This document shows positions 38,501 through 51,100 of a DNA stretch of 64,000 nucleotides, piece by piece. Each line of letters opens with the position of its first letter. The first letter of the stretch is position 1. Origin of the DNA: Siphlonurus alternatus (Eukaryota; Arthropoda; Insecta; Ephemeroptera; Siphlonuridae). A program made the position numbers and the translations under genes. The notes under the pieces are model-generated. The model searched no databases, had not been told where the DNA came from, and was given only the letters and a program-made list of their open reading frames with translations. The stretch spans positions 16,117,707 to 16,181,706 of the forward strand of contig OX463787.1 of the NCBI GenBank assembly GCA_949825025.1, written 5' to 3'.

Positions 38501-41500
38501 GTAGTCCCATTTGATTAACATGTAAACCTTGGCAGCCTCATAATAATTCTGAATTTTTTTTTAGAGACAGTTCTTAGCACCAAAAAAATTTGGAAAAAAT
38601 TTCAAAACAATCGGACGATTCAATTTTTTTAAATAATTTCTTAGTTTAGGTCTCCATGGGAAAGCCCTATACTGAAAATTTAAAAAATTAATTTAAAAAA
38701 ATTGGATCGTCCGATTGTTTTGAATTTTTTTTCATTTTTTTGGTGTTAAGAACTGTCTCTAAAAAAAAATCAGAATTATTATGAGGTTGCTAAGGTTTAC
38801 ATGTTAATCAAATGGGACTACAACAATCGATTTTCTTGTTATCTTATCCTTAATTTACATTTGTGTTACTGTGCATTGCTAATCATTGTAAAAATTTAAT
38901 GATTCAGTGCTTGCTAACCCTTAGCAGAGAGTTCGAGCATTTCTTTCTTTGTTTGCTGTGTGGGTGGTTGATAATTTTTAAGAGGATGGACGATACTGAG
39001 GAACCTCAACATCGGCAACTCCAAGGTGACCGCCATGAGAGAACTGACCACGAATGAATTGACCATCAGGCCTACCTGCAGCAAGCTCTGTAAAATAGCA
39101 TGGATATTATTTATATTGGATTTTTATAAACTATCATGCAGCCATACAGTTAAGGGTAAGATAACGCCACCAATGTTAAAAAAAAATCCCTCACACAAAA
39201 ATTATGAAAAAAATTTAAAATGTTCTCCTCTACATCCCCTATCAGTACCTAAAATATCAGATATGCAAATACGATCTAGTTTTCGAGTTATGAATTTTTA
39301 AAGTCGACTACTTTAACATGGAGAAATGGAACTTCCATGTTAAATCGGTCAACTTTAAAAATTCATGACTCAAAACCTAGAAGATCGTATTTGTATACTT
39401 GCTACTGATAGGGGATGTTATAGAGGAGAACATTTTAAATTTTTTTCAGAATTTTTGTTTGAGGGATTTTTTTTAACATTGTTGGCGTTATCTTACCCTT
39501 AAGTGAAAATTATTATTATAAAAAATTATATTAAATTTATATTTTTTTTTTTTTTTTGTTATTTAAAATAAGTAAAAATCACTATAAGTTTGTTTTATAT
39601 TATATCTAGATTTGTTAATCACGAATTTTTATTTTGATATACACTTTGGAACATCACAAAAATTATCCCTCATGTCGGTGTTTTTATTTTAAAGAGCCTT
39701 ATAGTAAAGCGTTCCTATACGTCAGTGCGTGTTTCCTAGAATGATATATTTAACATTTTCACTACGTTCTGTTCCCTACTCGCTTCATGCCCGCCAAAAA
39801 TTTTATTTATGGAAGTCATTATCAAAGCCAAGTAAAGCCGAGCGTGGTTAGTAGTTGGATGGGTGACTATTTTCATCAGAAAGCATGTTTTCAACCCAAA
39901 AGGGAACGATTTACTTTGCGCTTTTCCACCATGTGGTTCGCCTGACTTTAAAGCATTATACTTCCGGTTCATTGACAAAAGCTGTATCGTCCATCCTGGC
40001 TGAGGTTTCCACGTTTCCCTCAGTCACAGGCAAATGTTGAAAATGGATTGTATAGGTCATGGACGCCCCCGTTCCAGAAGAGCCCGCGAAACACTCAAGT
40101 TATAATAGGGTTTCGGAAGGTACGGGCTTTCAACATAGTGAGTAATAATTAGTAAGTAGAAGTAACTAGTTAGGGTTTGATTAAAAAAAATAACATCGAT
40201 GGAAAGAAAATTAGAATAGGCATGCAGGTAGATGGGCAAGTGAGTGGGCGACATTGAACGATATGAATGTGCCAATGTAAGTGAAGGCGACATGAAGTAA
40301 CAAGAGTTGAAATTTAAATTTCATATTTTTATCGCTATTAAACTCTCCTCTCGTCTTTTTTCCTCTTATTTTGCACCATTTTAGAGAAAAAAAGAGGTGA
40401 AAAAGACGAGATTACGTATTTTTTCCTCTTCTTGAGCATAAAATGTTAGAAATATTGTCTTCATTTCATTCTCATTTTGAGCGAAGAAGAAATAAGATGT
40501 ATTTTACACGGATAAAAATTTTTAATAGGAAAGGTCGGTAAAAGCGCCATTTACCAGCACGTTTGTAATATTTTACCGACATTGTTACAATGTATTCTGT
40601 AAAAACTGAAGACAAAGGATTGTAAAATAGTTTTTAAAGAGTGCTGGTAAAAGTTTAACATTTTTGCTTTGCAATGCCCATTTTTACCAACCTAAATCTG
40701 CGATTTTAGCACGCTTCCTTTTTGCAACTTCAAACTTTGCAAATATAGCCCATTACGTTCTTAAAATTTACCAACTTGTTTAAAGAGTGTTGGTAAAAGT
40801 TTAACATTTTTGCTTTGCAAATGCCATTTTTACCAACCTAAATCTGCGATTTTAGCACGCTTCCTTTTTGCAACTTCAAACTTTGCAAATATAGCCCATT
40901 ACGTTCTTAAAATTTACCAACTTGTTTAAAGAGTGTTGGTAAAAGTTTAACATTTTTGCTTTGCAAATGCCATTTTTACCAACCTAAATCTGCGATTTTA
41001 GCACGCTTCCTTTTTGCAACTTCAAACTTTGCAAATATAGCCCATTACGTTCTTAAAATTTACCAACTTGGTTGTTTTATTCAAAAACGTCCGTTACATT
41101 TGAGCAAACTTCCTCACATTTTTGACGCGTCCTTGGTGAGTGAGGTTGTGCTGAAAGTTGGGCTACCGTGTTTAATACGTTTAATTTAAATAGTTCTTCA
41201 ATACAATTAAGTAACGTCAAGATTTTTCGTCATTACTTCATCACCGTGAATATCATATTAAGGTAAGCATAAAATCATTGTGTCAGTAACTCATATGATT
41301 ATTTGATTATATTTATCTCCTCGATTTCTCTTTCTGTGTCTCTCTGTCAGTATTTATTTTCTTAAACACATGTATCCTCTAGTGACTAGAGGATAATATT
41401 ATGCATTTAAGAAAATAAATCCTAGTGCGAAGTGTTTTCGATTACTGTAAATATGGCACTATGCAAATTATTAATATATTTTCAAAAAAATCATTCATGA

Positions 41501-42064
41501 ATACCCTGCACCATTTAACATATATAAATTTACCGAATCAATTCATACTAATTTGCCGTATATTAATTATAATTATAAATAAATACATGGTATACGTGTT
41601 AAAAGAGGTTTAAACATTGGTTTATTAATTTTTCGCTTCAGTTGCTTTTAAATTAAGTAACATATTATATATTGTATTTCGAGTATTTTCTCATGAATAT
41701 TGCTTGTACCTTGTTAGCTCTAATAACGAATATTTACAGCAATGACGCGCCTACCGAAGGTGTCTGGGTGCTGCAGTGGACGATCGACTCATCATCGTGA
41801 GGCATCCGCGATGCATCTCTGCGTAATCACACCACGATTGGAAAAGTTATTCCTCAAACCTCTACTTCAACAAAAGGCAAGCCTCTTCACTCCAAAGGAT
41901 TGGACTATCAACGGTCTGTGTACTGTAGCAATTTGACATTCATTCTCGGTGTTCGACTTAAAAGTTGAAAGTGATTCATAAAACTGAAGTGACTTTTATA
42001 CAACTATTAACTGCTATTTTTAATTTTCATTCAAATCTCTTGATACTTGCTTTTTTCTCTCTTG

Positions 42065-42137
<73 letters not shown>

Positions 42138-45100
42138 ACCTAATTTGTATGCTGTCGTAAATAAATAAAATGTGTTACATAATGTGAAACAAATTTGATG
42201 ATACTTTTTTATTTATCAACAATCTTATATTCCATGATGACGTACTTAAGTTTATTTGAGTTAAATAGTGTAATAAAATATAATTAATTCTGGTATAGAT
42301 CGAGAGTGATGTGTGAAATAATTTCACAAAGTAATTTTTATATATTAATTTATAATTTTATATGCATTGTAATTTTTTTGTAATAATACTAATATTTTCT
42401 ATCAATGTTACAGTGTATAATGTCATTTCATATTCATTATATTTCAATGTAAGCAAATTATTAAACGTAAAATTTACAAGTATGAAAATAGTAATAGCTA
42501 CAAATAAGGGAGGCAAAATTTCACCCAATTAAAGAGGTAACTTTAGAGGATACAAGACAGTAAAACTTGGGACATTAGGTCGGTAAAAAATACAAATAGC
42601 AAAATCAAGTCGGTAAAATTTTACACGTCTGAGTGGAATAGTTTTACTATTCGAAATCTTTAATATTTTACCGACTTAATGTGTAGTTTCGTGTTAACTC
42701 ATTAAGATTGTAGTTTTTACCGACCTGTTAGTATGATTTGAATTACAATGTTGGATCAGGTGTTTTTACCGACTTACTTGGTTCATGGGTTTTAGCTCGA
42801 GCCAAGTCGGTAAAAATCTACCACCTCTTTGTGAGAATTTATTTCCGTGTAGAGGTAAAAAGATTAGGTTTAGACGTGTAAAGGATAATGAGTTGAAGAT
42901 GTAATTTTTCAACTAGGGAACATAATATCATGCAACGCCTCACCAAGATGGATCTATATTTAGTTAAAAGAACCTTATATACAAGAATAATAAAAATAAT
43001 AATAAAAATAAAAAATAAAAAATAAAAAAAAAAAATAATAATAATAATAATAATAATAAAAATTGATACAAATTAAAATAACATACCACAATGCTGAGAC
43101 TCATTTCAAGCGGTGTCTCAAAACTTAGCATGGTACACTCGACCAGTAAGATATGTACCAGGTACATACAATAGGAGACTCTGCTAATCGGGACGAACAT
43201 CTTCATACTCAGGATCTTGGACACCCAACCTGAAAAACAATCATTTGATTTACAAATTAAAATATAATTAAAATTAAAAAAAAAATTAAATTTTGCTAGT
43301 TAAAATTAAATATACCCTAGTTGAAAAATTACGTCTTCAACTCATTCTTTACAAGTCTATACCTAATCTTTTTACCTGCACATAATTTCCTCTTTGTTCA
43401 AAGTTAGGATGAAATGAAGACATTATTTTTATTATTTTATGTTCAAGAAGAGGAAAAAAGACGTAATTTCGTCTTTTTCACATCTTTTTTTAAAAAAATA
43501 GGTGAAAAATAAGAGGAGAAAAGACGAGCGGAGAACTTAATAGCGAAGAAAATATGAAATTTATTTCAACTCAGAGACCCTACAGAGACCTCCGTGTCTT
43601 ATGGCCAGGGATTTGATCAGAGCTTCACTGTAACTGAGAGTGGCGGCGCTGCTAAATGTTCGGCACGACCCGGTTCTTGCTGGCTAAAATTGCCTGCGCA
43701 GCCAGCGAGAACCAGGCCGTGCCACTGCGATTCAGTGGCGCCGCCACTCTCAGTTGCAGTGAAGCTCGGCCAAGCTGGTCAAATTTCTGGCCATAAGACA
43801 CGAAGGTCTCTGTATAAGAGTCTCTGATTTCAACTCGGGTACAGTCAAATTAATTTAAAATTACCGCCATAAATAACCGGAAATGAGAAGTTTCTGGCCT
43901 TTCTATTCGTATTTCAGCGTTGCAATTTCTCACATAGGTCAGTACTTATAATATAATACCTTCTGTAAAGTTTCAAATCTAAATTACAAACAGAAGAGCT
44001 GCAAACCTCTCACTTCCGGCTACTTCCGGTGGGAATATAAAATTAATTTAAATATGCCCAGGCTCCCCTATTCTAGCCTACCTCCCTAATGCTCGGTACC
44101 AACCTCCGTATCCCGCAGTACACACCACGAGGATCCAACCCATGCAGGCGGCCCACAGAGAAGGATTGAGGGAGATGTAGAAGGCGGAACTTGTCACGTC
44201 CAGAACTCTGAAGTAGAGGGCTTGTACAATCCCAAACATAAGCACCGAGCAGACCAGCCAGCCAGCAGACAACGCCATCTATATAATATAATTGAATATA
44301 AGCAACGTGCTGTATTATGGAGGATATTTAAATTCAAATAATATAATTCATTAATTTTTTTATTTTGTATAGTAATAATATAATAAAATTAAAAAAAAAT
44401 CACATTAAATTTGTTTAAGGTAGAGAAAACGCCGAACAGCTGATCGACATACTCTCCTTTGATTAACAGGTAAACCTTAGATAATTGACATAAATTCTGA
44501 AATGTTTTTGAGAGACAGATATTAGTGCCTAAAAGCCATAGAAAAAATTTCAAAACAATTTAACGAGTCGATTTTTTGTAATTAATTTTTTTTTAATTTT
44601 CAGCATTATAGGGCTTTCCCATGGAGAGACAAACTAAGAACTTATTTAAAAAAAAATCGGTTCCTTAAATGTTTTTGAAACTTTTTCTATGACTTTTAGG
44701 CACTAATATCTGACCTCTCAAAATAATTTCAGAATTTTTGTCAATTTGCTAAGGTTTACATGTTAATCAAATGGGAGTACGTCGAACAGCTGTTCGGCGT
44801 TATCTCTACCTTAAATATGATATAACTACTATAATATAAAAGTAACAAAATTCATGGTTTACTCATTTATGTTGAAGATCGATCTTTTTCAGGGTACTTT
44901 ATAATATTATATCAACTGTCACCAATAGCTATATTTTTCTTTAAATAATTTGATTAAAAATAATAATAATCTGATTAAAGTGTTAATTTATTTATGAACT
45001 GAGCTTATGTGTTCAATAAATGTGAAAAAATAGTCACAGCTAGAGTTTTTTTTATACAAAAATAGACTTTGTACTTGTTAATAATCTGGGAGGACATCAG

Positions 45101-48100
45101 AATCACCATTGATAAAGGGAGGTAATTTCGCAACCCATTAAACCACTGTGTTTTCCCCAGAGAAGAATTATAATATGCACTTCACGAAACATTTGCTTAC
45201 TTGAGACTGAGGGAACCATGGAAAACTCATTTAGATTTAGAAAATTGAAACTATCGTCTTAATCATTTAATTTATGAAACCCATTATAGATAGTCACACA
45301 AGTTCAGAGAATATATGAATTAAACTAACGTTTATATTTTCCCAAAAATTTGGCCCATATTATTTTAATTTTAAACATTATACATTAGGGAAAAAAATGA
45401 AAATGTATACATCGTTTCATTTCATTTCTTTTTCTCTTTTTAATCGTACCTTATTCATGTTAATTTTCCCTTTGGTCTTATACAGAAGCCATCCGGTAGC
45501 CATACCGACCAAGTAAGGTCCAATTCTGTACCACGGTTGAACGTACATGACATCAAGATGGAAACCATTTTCCTCCATTGTTGGCACGTACTCAAGAGAA
45601 TAAGATATTGTCCCATTTAATATCCATGATCCGGCAAGTAAAAAGAAACTAATGATGAAAGATAAGCGTTTGTACCTAAAACAAATAATATAATTAGCCT
45701 TGACTGGTTTTAGCTATAGATCATTGAAGTTAAGAATGAGCAACATACATGAAAATTTTTTATTACAGAAATGAATAGAGGGTATCAAATTATGCAACTC
45801 TGAATTTTTTTCAGATTTTATTTAGACACAGAACTATTTTTATATAATTATTGAAAGTGCAACCACGCCCCCTGGAGGCGTCAATAGGTGTCTCGGTCCT
45901 ATCCTTTTTATTAAAAATTCAGGGGTGCCAACTTAACTTATAGAACTTTCAATAATTATTTAAAAATAGTTCCAGGTCTCAAAAAAATCTGGAAAAATTC
46001 AGAGTAGCATAATTTGGTGCCCTCTATTCATTTCTGCAATAAAAAATTTTCACATGTATGTTGTCCATTGTTAATCTAGTTATAATGGAGGCGATCATAG
46101 AGACTTTGATAATAGGAAATGATGCTGCATGACTATGAGGTCACAGCGTCTTTCCCCACAATTTAAAAAGATGTAAGAGGGTTTGATAAATTCTGAATAA
46201 AAAAATTACAATTCACAATTTGTTGAAAGAACTATTTCCAAAATAAAATAAAAATTGTTCATGCTAGCTGGTTGTTAATTTCATTAATAATCATTTTTAG
46301 CAGATTTTTTATTTTGTGAAGACAGAATTACGGAAATAAGATAGAGAGGGGGTGGGAGAGGAAAATTCTTCCCTCATAATCATTACACAATAAGTAAACG
46401 ATAAACTTAATGGAGTATCGACCTCAATTTTTTTTATTGCAGAAATAGAGCGTGCAAAGTTATGCTACCCTGATTTTTTTCAGATTTTTTAGAGCCCGGG
46501 AAGTATTTTTAAACAGTTATTGAAAGTCCTTTTTGTGACGTCACGCGGCAGCAAGTCCTATCTTTTTCTTAAGGAGCGGCGTCTCCTGACGTCACAAAAA
46601 GAACTTTCAATAATTTTTTAAAAATATTTCCCGGGCTCTAAAAAATCTGAAAAAAATCAGGGTAGCATAACTTTGCACTCTCTATCCATTTTATTTCTGC
46701 AATAAGAAAAATTGAGGTCGATTCTCCATTGCAGAGAACGTAATTGTAAAAATATGAAAATCGTTCGTTCTTATTTGTCCTCAGAGTGTGTACTTACCCC
46801 TCGGTGTAAATCAGCAATATGATTGTTCCTACAGCGAACAGCTGAAGATCCGCAGTAAGGTACCAAGTCCATGGCATACACTAAAAGGAAATCATAAGTG
46901 AATTGCAAGCATTGTGAACATAGAATGAGATATTAGAATGTGAAAATTTTAGTGGCTTAATCGAAAGAAGGGGTAAAAATATGGTACTGTGAAATTTTTT
47001 CAGATTTTTCTGAGACTGGGAACTATTTTTTAAAAAAAATACTGAAAGTCTATTTTGATGACGTCACGGGCGGCACTCCTTAAGAAAAAGGATAGGGATA
47101 CAGATAAAATTATTGAAAGTCTATTTTTTAAAAATAGTTCATAGTCTCAGAAAAATCTGAAAAAATTAACAGTACCATATTCTTTACCCCTTCTTTCGAT
47201 TAAGCCACTAAAATTTTCACATTCGCTTTCCCACCCACACACCATGGTTAGCGCCAGGCGCGGATCCAGAAAAAAATTTCGGGGGGGAAGGGGGGGTTGC
47301 CTCCATAAGGCCAATGTTCAAATATAAATTTGGAGTGGGGGGAATTCCTATATTGCCCATGTTAAATCCAGTTAAATCTGTTAAATGCAGCCCCCCCCCC
47401 CCCTGGATCCATGCCTGAAGTTAGTGCCAGCCTAATTCAATGACACTCGTTGACTAGTGAGAAACCTGGGTAACTCTCTTTGTGAATCGTGCTCAAAATT
47501 AATATTATCGGAAATAGTCAGAAATGAAAAGTTTTTGATTGAACTGTATATAAATATGAAATTTTATGGCTTATTTACAAATAATTTAGAATATTCATCT
47601 ATCATCAAAGTTCAGAAAGCAAATAGAAAGTTCAGAAACCTCAAACTTCAAATGGAAATCTTACATTTGTATATTAAGTGTGTTGAAATATTAAGTAAAT
47701 ATATTTATATATACGTACAATGTCCATCATAGGAAAAAAGTTGGTTATGAAGAACAGATTTCTCCACCAATATTTGGAGCATGTGATATGATTAATGTTG
47801 GCCATTTCAAACATAGAGTTATCACTCCAATACTGCATGGTGACTATTACCAAAACTATTGTGAATGCATACGGGAGAAATAGCCTGGAACAAAGTAAAT
47901 ATACTTTTAGAAAATACATGATGAATGGATATGAAAATTTTTTATTGCAGAAATGAATAGGTTACCAAATTATGCTACTCTGAATTTTTTCAGATTTTTT
48001 TGAAACCCAGAACTATTTTTAAATAATTATTGAAATTGCGGCCACGTCCCCTGGAGGCGTCAATAGGCGTCTTAGTCCAATCCTTTTTATTAAGGATTCA

Positions 48101-51100
48101 GGGGTGCCAACTTATATTACAGAACTTTCAATAATTATTTAAAAATAGTTCTGGGTCTCAAAAAAATCTGAAAAAATTCTGAGTATCATAATTTGGTACC
48201 CTTTATTCATTTCTGTAATAAAAATTTTTCATGTATGTTGTCCATTTGTTGAATTTTTGAAAGATCTGCAAATTCTTATTACCCCCCCCCCCCCGGATCA
48301 ATAATAAAAAACATAGGGACTTAACACCTATTATATTGATGCCTCCAGGGGGCGTGGCCGCAGTTTCAATAATGGACAATTTACATGACATTTTTTTATT
48401 ACAGAAATGGATAGAGGGTATATACCAAATTATGCTACTCTGAATTTTTTCATATTTTTTTTAGAGCGGGAACTATTTTTAAAAAATTATTGAAAGTCAG
48501 TTTTATGACGTCATGGGCGTTTAGCACCTATCCTTTTCTTAAGGACAAACTCCTCGTGACGTCATAAAATCGACTTTCAATAATTTTTTAAAAATAGTTC
48601 CCGGTCTCTAAAAAATCTGAAAAAATTCAGAATAGCATAACTTTGCACCCTCTATCCATTTCTGCAATAAAAAAATGTCATGCAAATTGTCCATTGTTTA
48701 AAAATACTTCCTGGTCTCAAAAAAATGTGAAAATAATGCAGAGAATTATAATTTAGCACCCACATTCATTCTGCAATAAAATAATTTCATGCAGGTTGTC
48801 CATTGAGAAAACTTAAAATAAGATAGCAATATATTGAAGCGACACTGAAAGTCATTTAAGCGAAATATTGGATGCGCACTTTCATTAAGGGAAAGATAAC
48901 GCCAGAGTTGCGCCGCGATCGCAGCGCCTCTATATTAATATTCAAATTGTCCCACACTAAAGATACCACGCCAGTCACGCAAGTTTTTATATTCAATTTA
49001 TTTGTAAATAATGAGTTAAATTATAACTGTATGGTTGTTTTATTATAAAACTTTTTTTTCATTACTATATATATATAAAACATTTTTGGAAAGTTTTTAG
49101 TTTAGGTGGAGTGGACTATAAGCGTTGTTTTGGTTCATGTAGTTGTTGATAGTAAACCTGGGTCTAAACATGATACAAAAAAATATGGTACTAAGCAATG
49201 TTAAACAAATACATTAAAACAAATTTAGCCTACAATTTTTAGTACCATTTTTAGCGCCACGTGTAGCACCATGCCTGTTTCATACACGATTTAGCCCGTG
49301 ATTAAATCTGAAATAAAGTGAGGCTATAGATATAATGTTTTGTGAATACCCACTCCCCCTTAATATTAATTCATAAATATCACATTATTATATTCTTACC
49401 TTGGTATACGATAGAGAAACGTAAAAATATTGTTAAAAATAGTTTGAAGAATGGAGCTAGATTTTGGTTGTTTCTCTAGCATTAATTGTTTTGCTTTTGA
49501 TTTTAAAATTACATGAGCCATCAAAGCTCCACTGAAACAGAAAAAAAGGTCAATATTTTAAAGTCAAAATACACTCAAGGAAGACCTTACATTTTTGGTC
49601 TAAATTCACCAAAAGAGTTATCCAGGTTAACCACGTTTACAATGGAGTATCGACCTCGTTTTTTTTTTATTGCAGAAATGGATAGAGGGTGCAAAGTTAT
49701 GCTACCCTGATTTTTTTCAGATTTTTCAGAGACCGGGAACTATTTTTAAAAAATTATTGAATGTCCTTTTTGTGACGTCATTAGGCGGCAAGTTCTATCC
49801 TTTTCTTAAGGAGCGGCGCCTCGTGACGTCACAAAAATAAATTTGAATATTTTTTTAAAAGTAGTTTCCAGGCTCTAAAAAATGTGAAAAAAAAAAAATC
49901 AGGGTAGCATAACTTTGCACTCTCTATCCATATCTGTAATAAAAAATTGAGGTCGATACTCCATTAGACCGGCGCTAACTGCGATGACTGAGAAAGCAGA
50001 AAGTTAGATAAATTTTTTGATGAATCTTTCATAAATCGTCTCCTTTTATAGCAAAAATTATTCATAATAACAAAGCAGACGTACAAGCATGCTAAAAATC
50101 GTTCACAAATTGGGCCAATCCAATTAAATTCTGGAGGTAATCCAGATTAAAATTACGGCAAGTAAAAACTTAATTAAAGTAGAGTGAGCGCTTTGATTTT
50201 TTTGAATATTTTATTTTCTAAAAATAGCTCAACTCGACCTCTATTGAGAAATGAAAACCAAAAAATTCCATCTCCAATAGTTTCACAACAAAAAATTCCT
50301 AAAGTTGCTGTTTCGGAGGCCTTTAACATGCATCCTTATATGGAACAGAAAACAGCTTTTTACTCCAACTTCGTCTGAACTATGGTACCAATTAAAAAAT
50401 ACGTACGTAATCTATGATGAATTCTTTAATGGATTTTCAAATAAAAAAAAAATTACGGAGCCGTTTTTCCGGAAAAAAATCTTGAAAATCCTTAACCCGC
50501 AAAAATTTCAATATTTTTTTTCGGGAAAACGGCTCGGTAAAAAAAAATTATTTGAAAATCCATTAAAGAATTCATCATAAATTACGTACATATTTTTTAA
50601 TTGGTACCATAGTTCAGACCAAGTTGGAGTAAAAAGCCGTTTTCTGTTCCATAAGGATGCATGTTAAAGGCCTCCAAAACACCAACTTTGGGAATTTTTT
50701 GTGGTGAAGCTTTTTGAGATGGAATTTTTTTTATTTTCATTTCTCAATAGAAGGTAGGTTAAAATATTTTTAGAAAATAAAATATTTTAAAAAATGAAAT
50801 CACTCACTCTACTTTAAATTGATTAAATATTAACTTTACTTTACATGATATAACTTTACCTTATAAAGAAGAATGTATCGACAGATGACAATCCATTTAA
50901 AATTGGTTGGACCCCAAACTCATTTTCCGTGATTTTCAGGTAAGATGGAAACTCTAAAATAAAGTAAAGTTTAGAGCCGACTTGACTAAAAACCACAACA
51001 GTCATCATAGCCTTTATTCAGGCTTCTTAATCACCATTTAAAACAATGTTAATCTTCAATCCTGAATATCTAAAAAAAATTCACTGATATTGGGCGTTTT

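Larger units (their letters stand above)
40507..42849. mobile_element. 2343-bp non-autonomous transposon with GTCGGTAAAA subterminal repeats
   Basis: Ends CACGGATAAAAATT and AATTTATTTCCGTG, with a TA target duplication (40505..40506, 42850..42851). Both subterminal regions carry GTCGGTAAAA in both orientations (near 40534, 40571, 42568, 42608, 42664, 42715, 42763, 42806), as expected of transposase-binding sites. The interior has a 145-bp unit repeated three times (40634..41069) and a (AT)n run (42067..42132). No transposase frame was found. The TA target suggests the Tc1/mariner group or a relative. Confidence 0.82.
40308..42918. mobile_element. MITE family D split by a 2.3 kb transposon
   Basis: Left part 40308..40506 and right part 42850..42918 together match the intact copy at 6941..7212 (AAATAAGATGT on one side, AGAGGTAAAAAGATTAGG on the other). 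This proves that 40507..42849 is an insertion. Confidence 0.85.

Noticed and set aside
40634..41069. CRISPR-like or satellite array
   Set aside because: Three direct 145-bp copies without spacers inside a transposon; this is a eukaryotic genome.
43594..43827. 77-codon GC-rich ORF
   Set aside because: Lies wholly inside the arms of a MULE-type hairpin.
49140..49340. Possible extra copy of MITE L (ATGGTACTAAG, TAGCACCATG)
   Set aside because: Similarity is limited to short motifs, and arms do not pair well.
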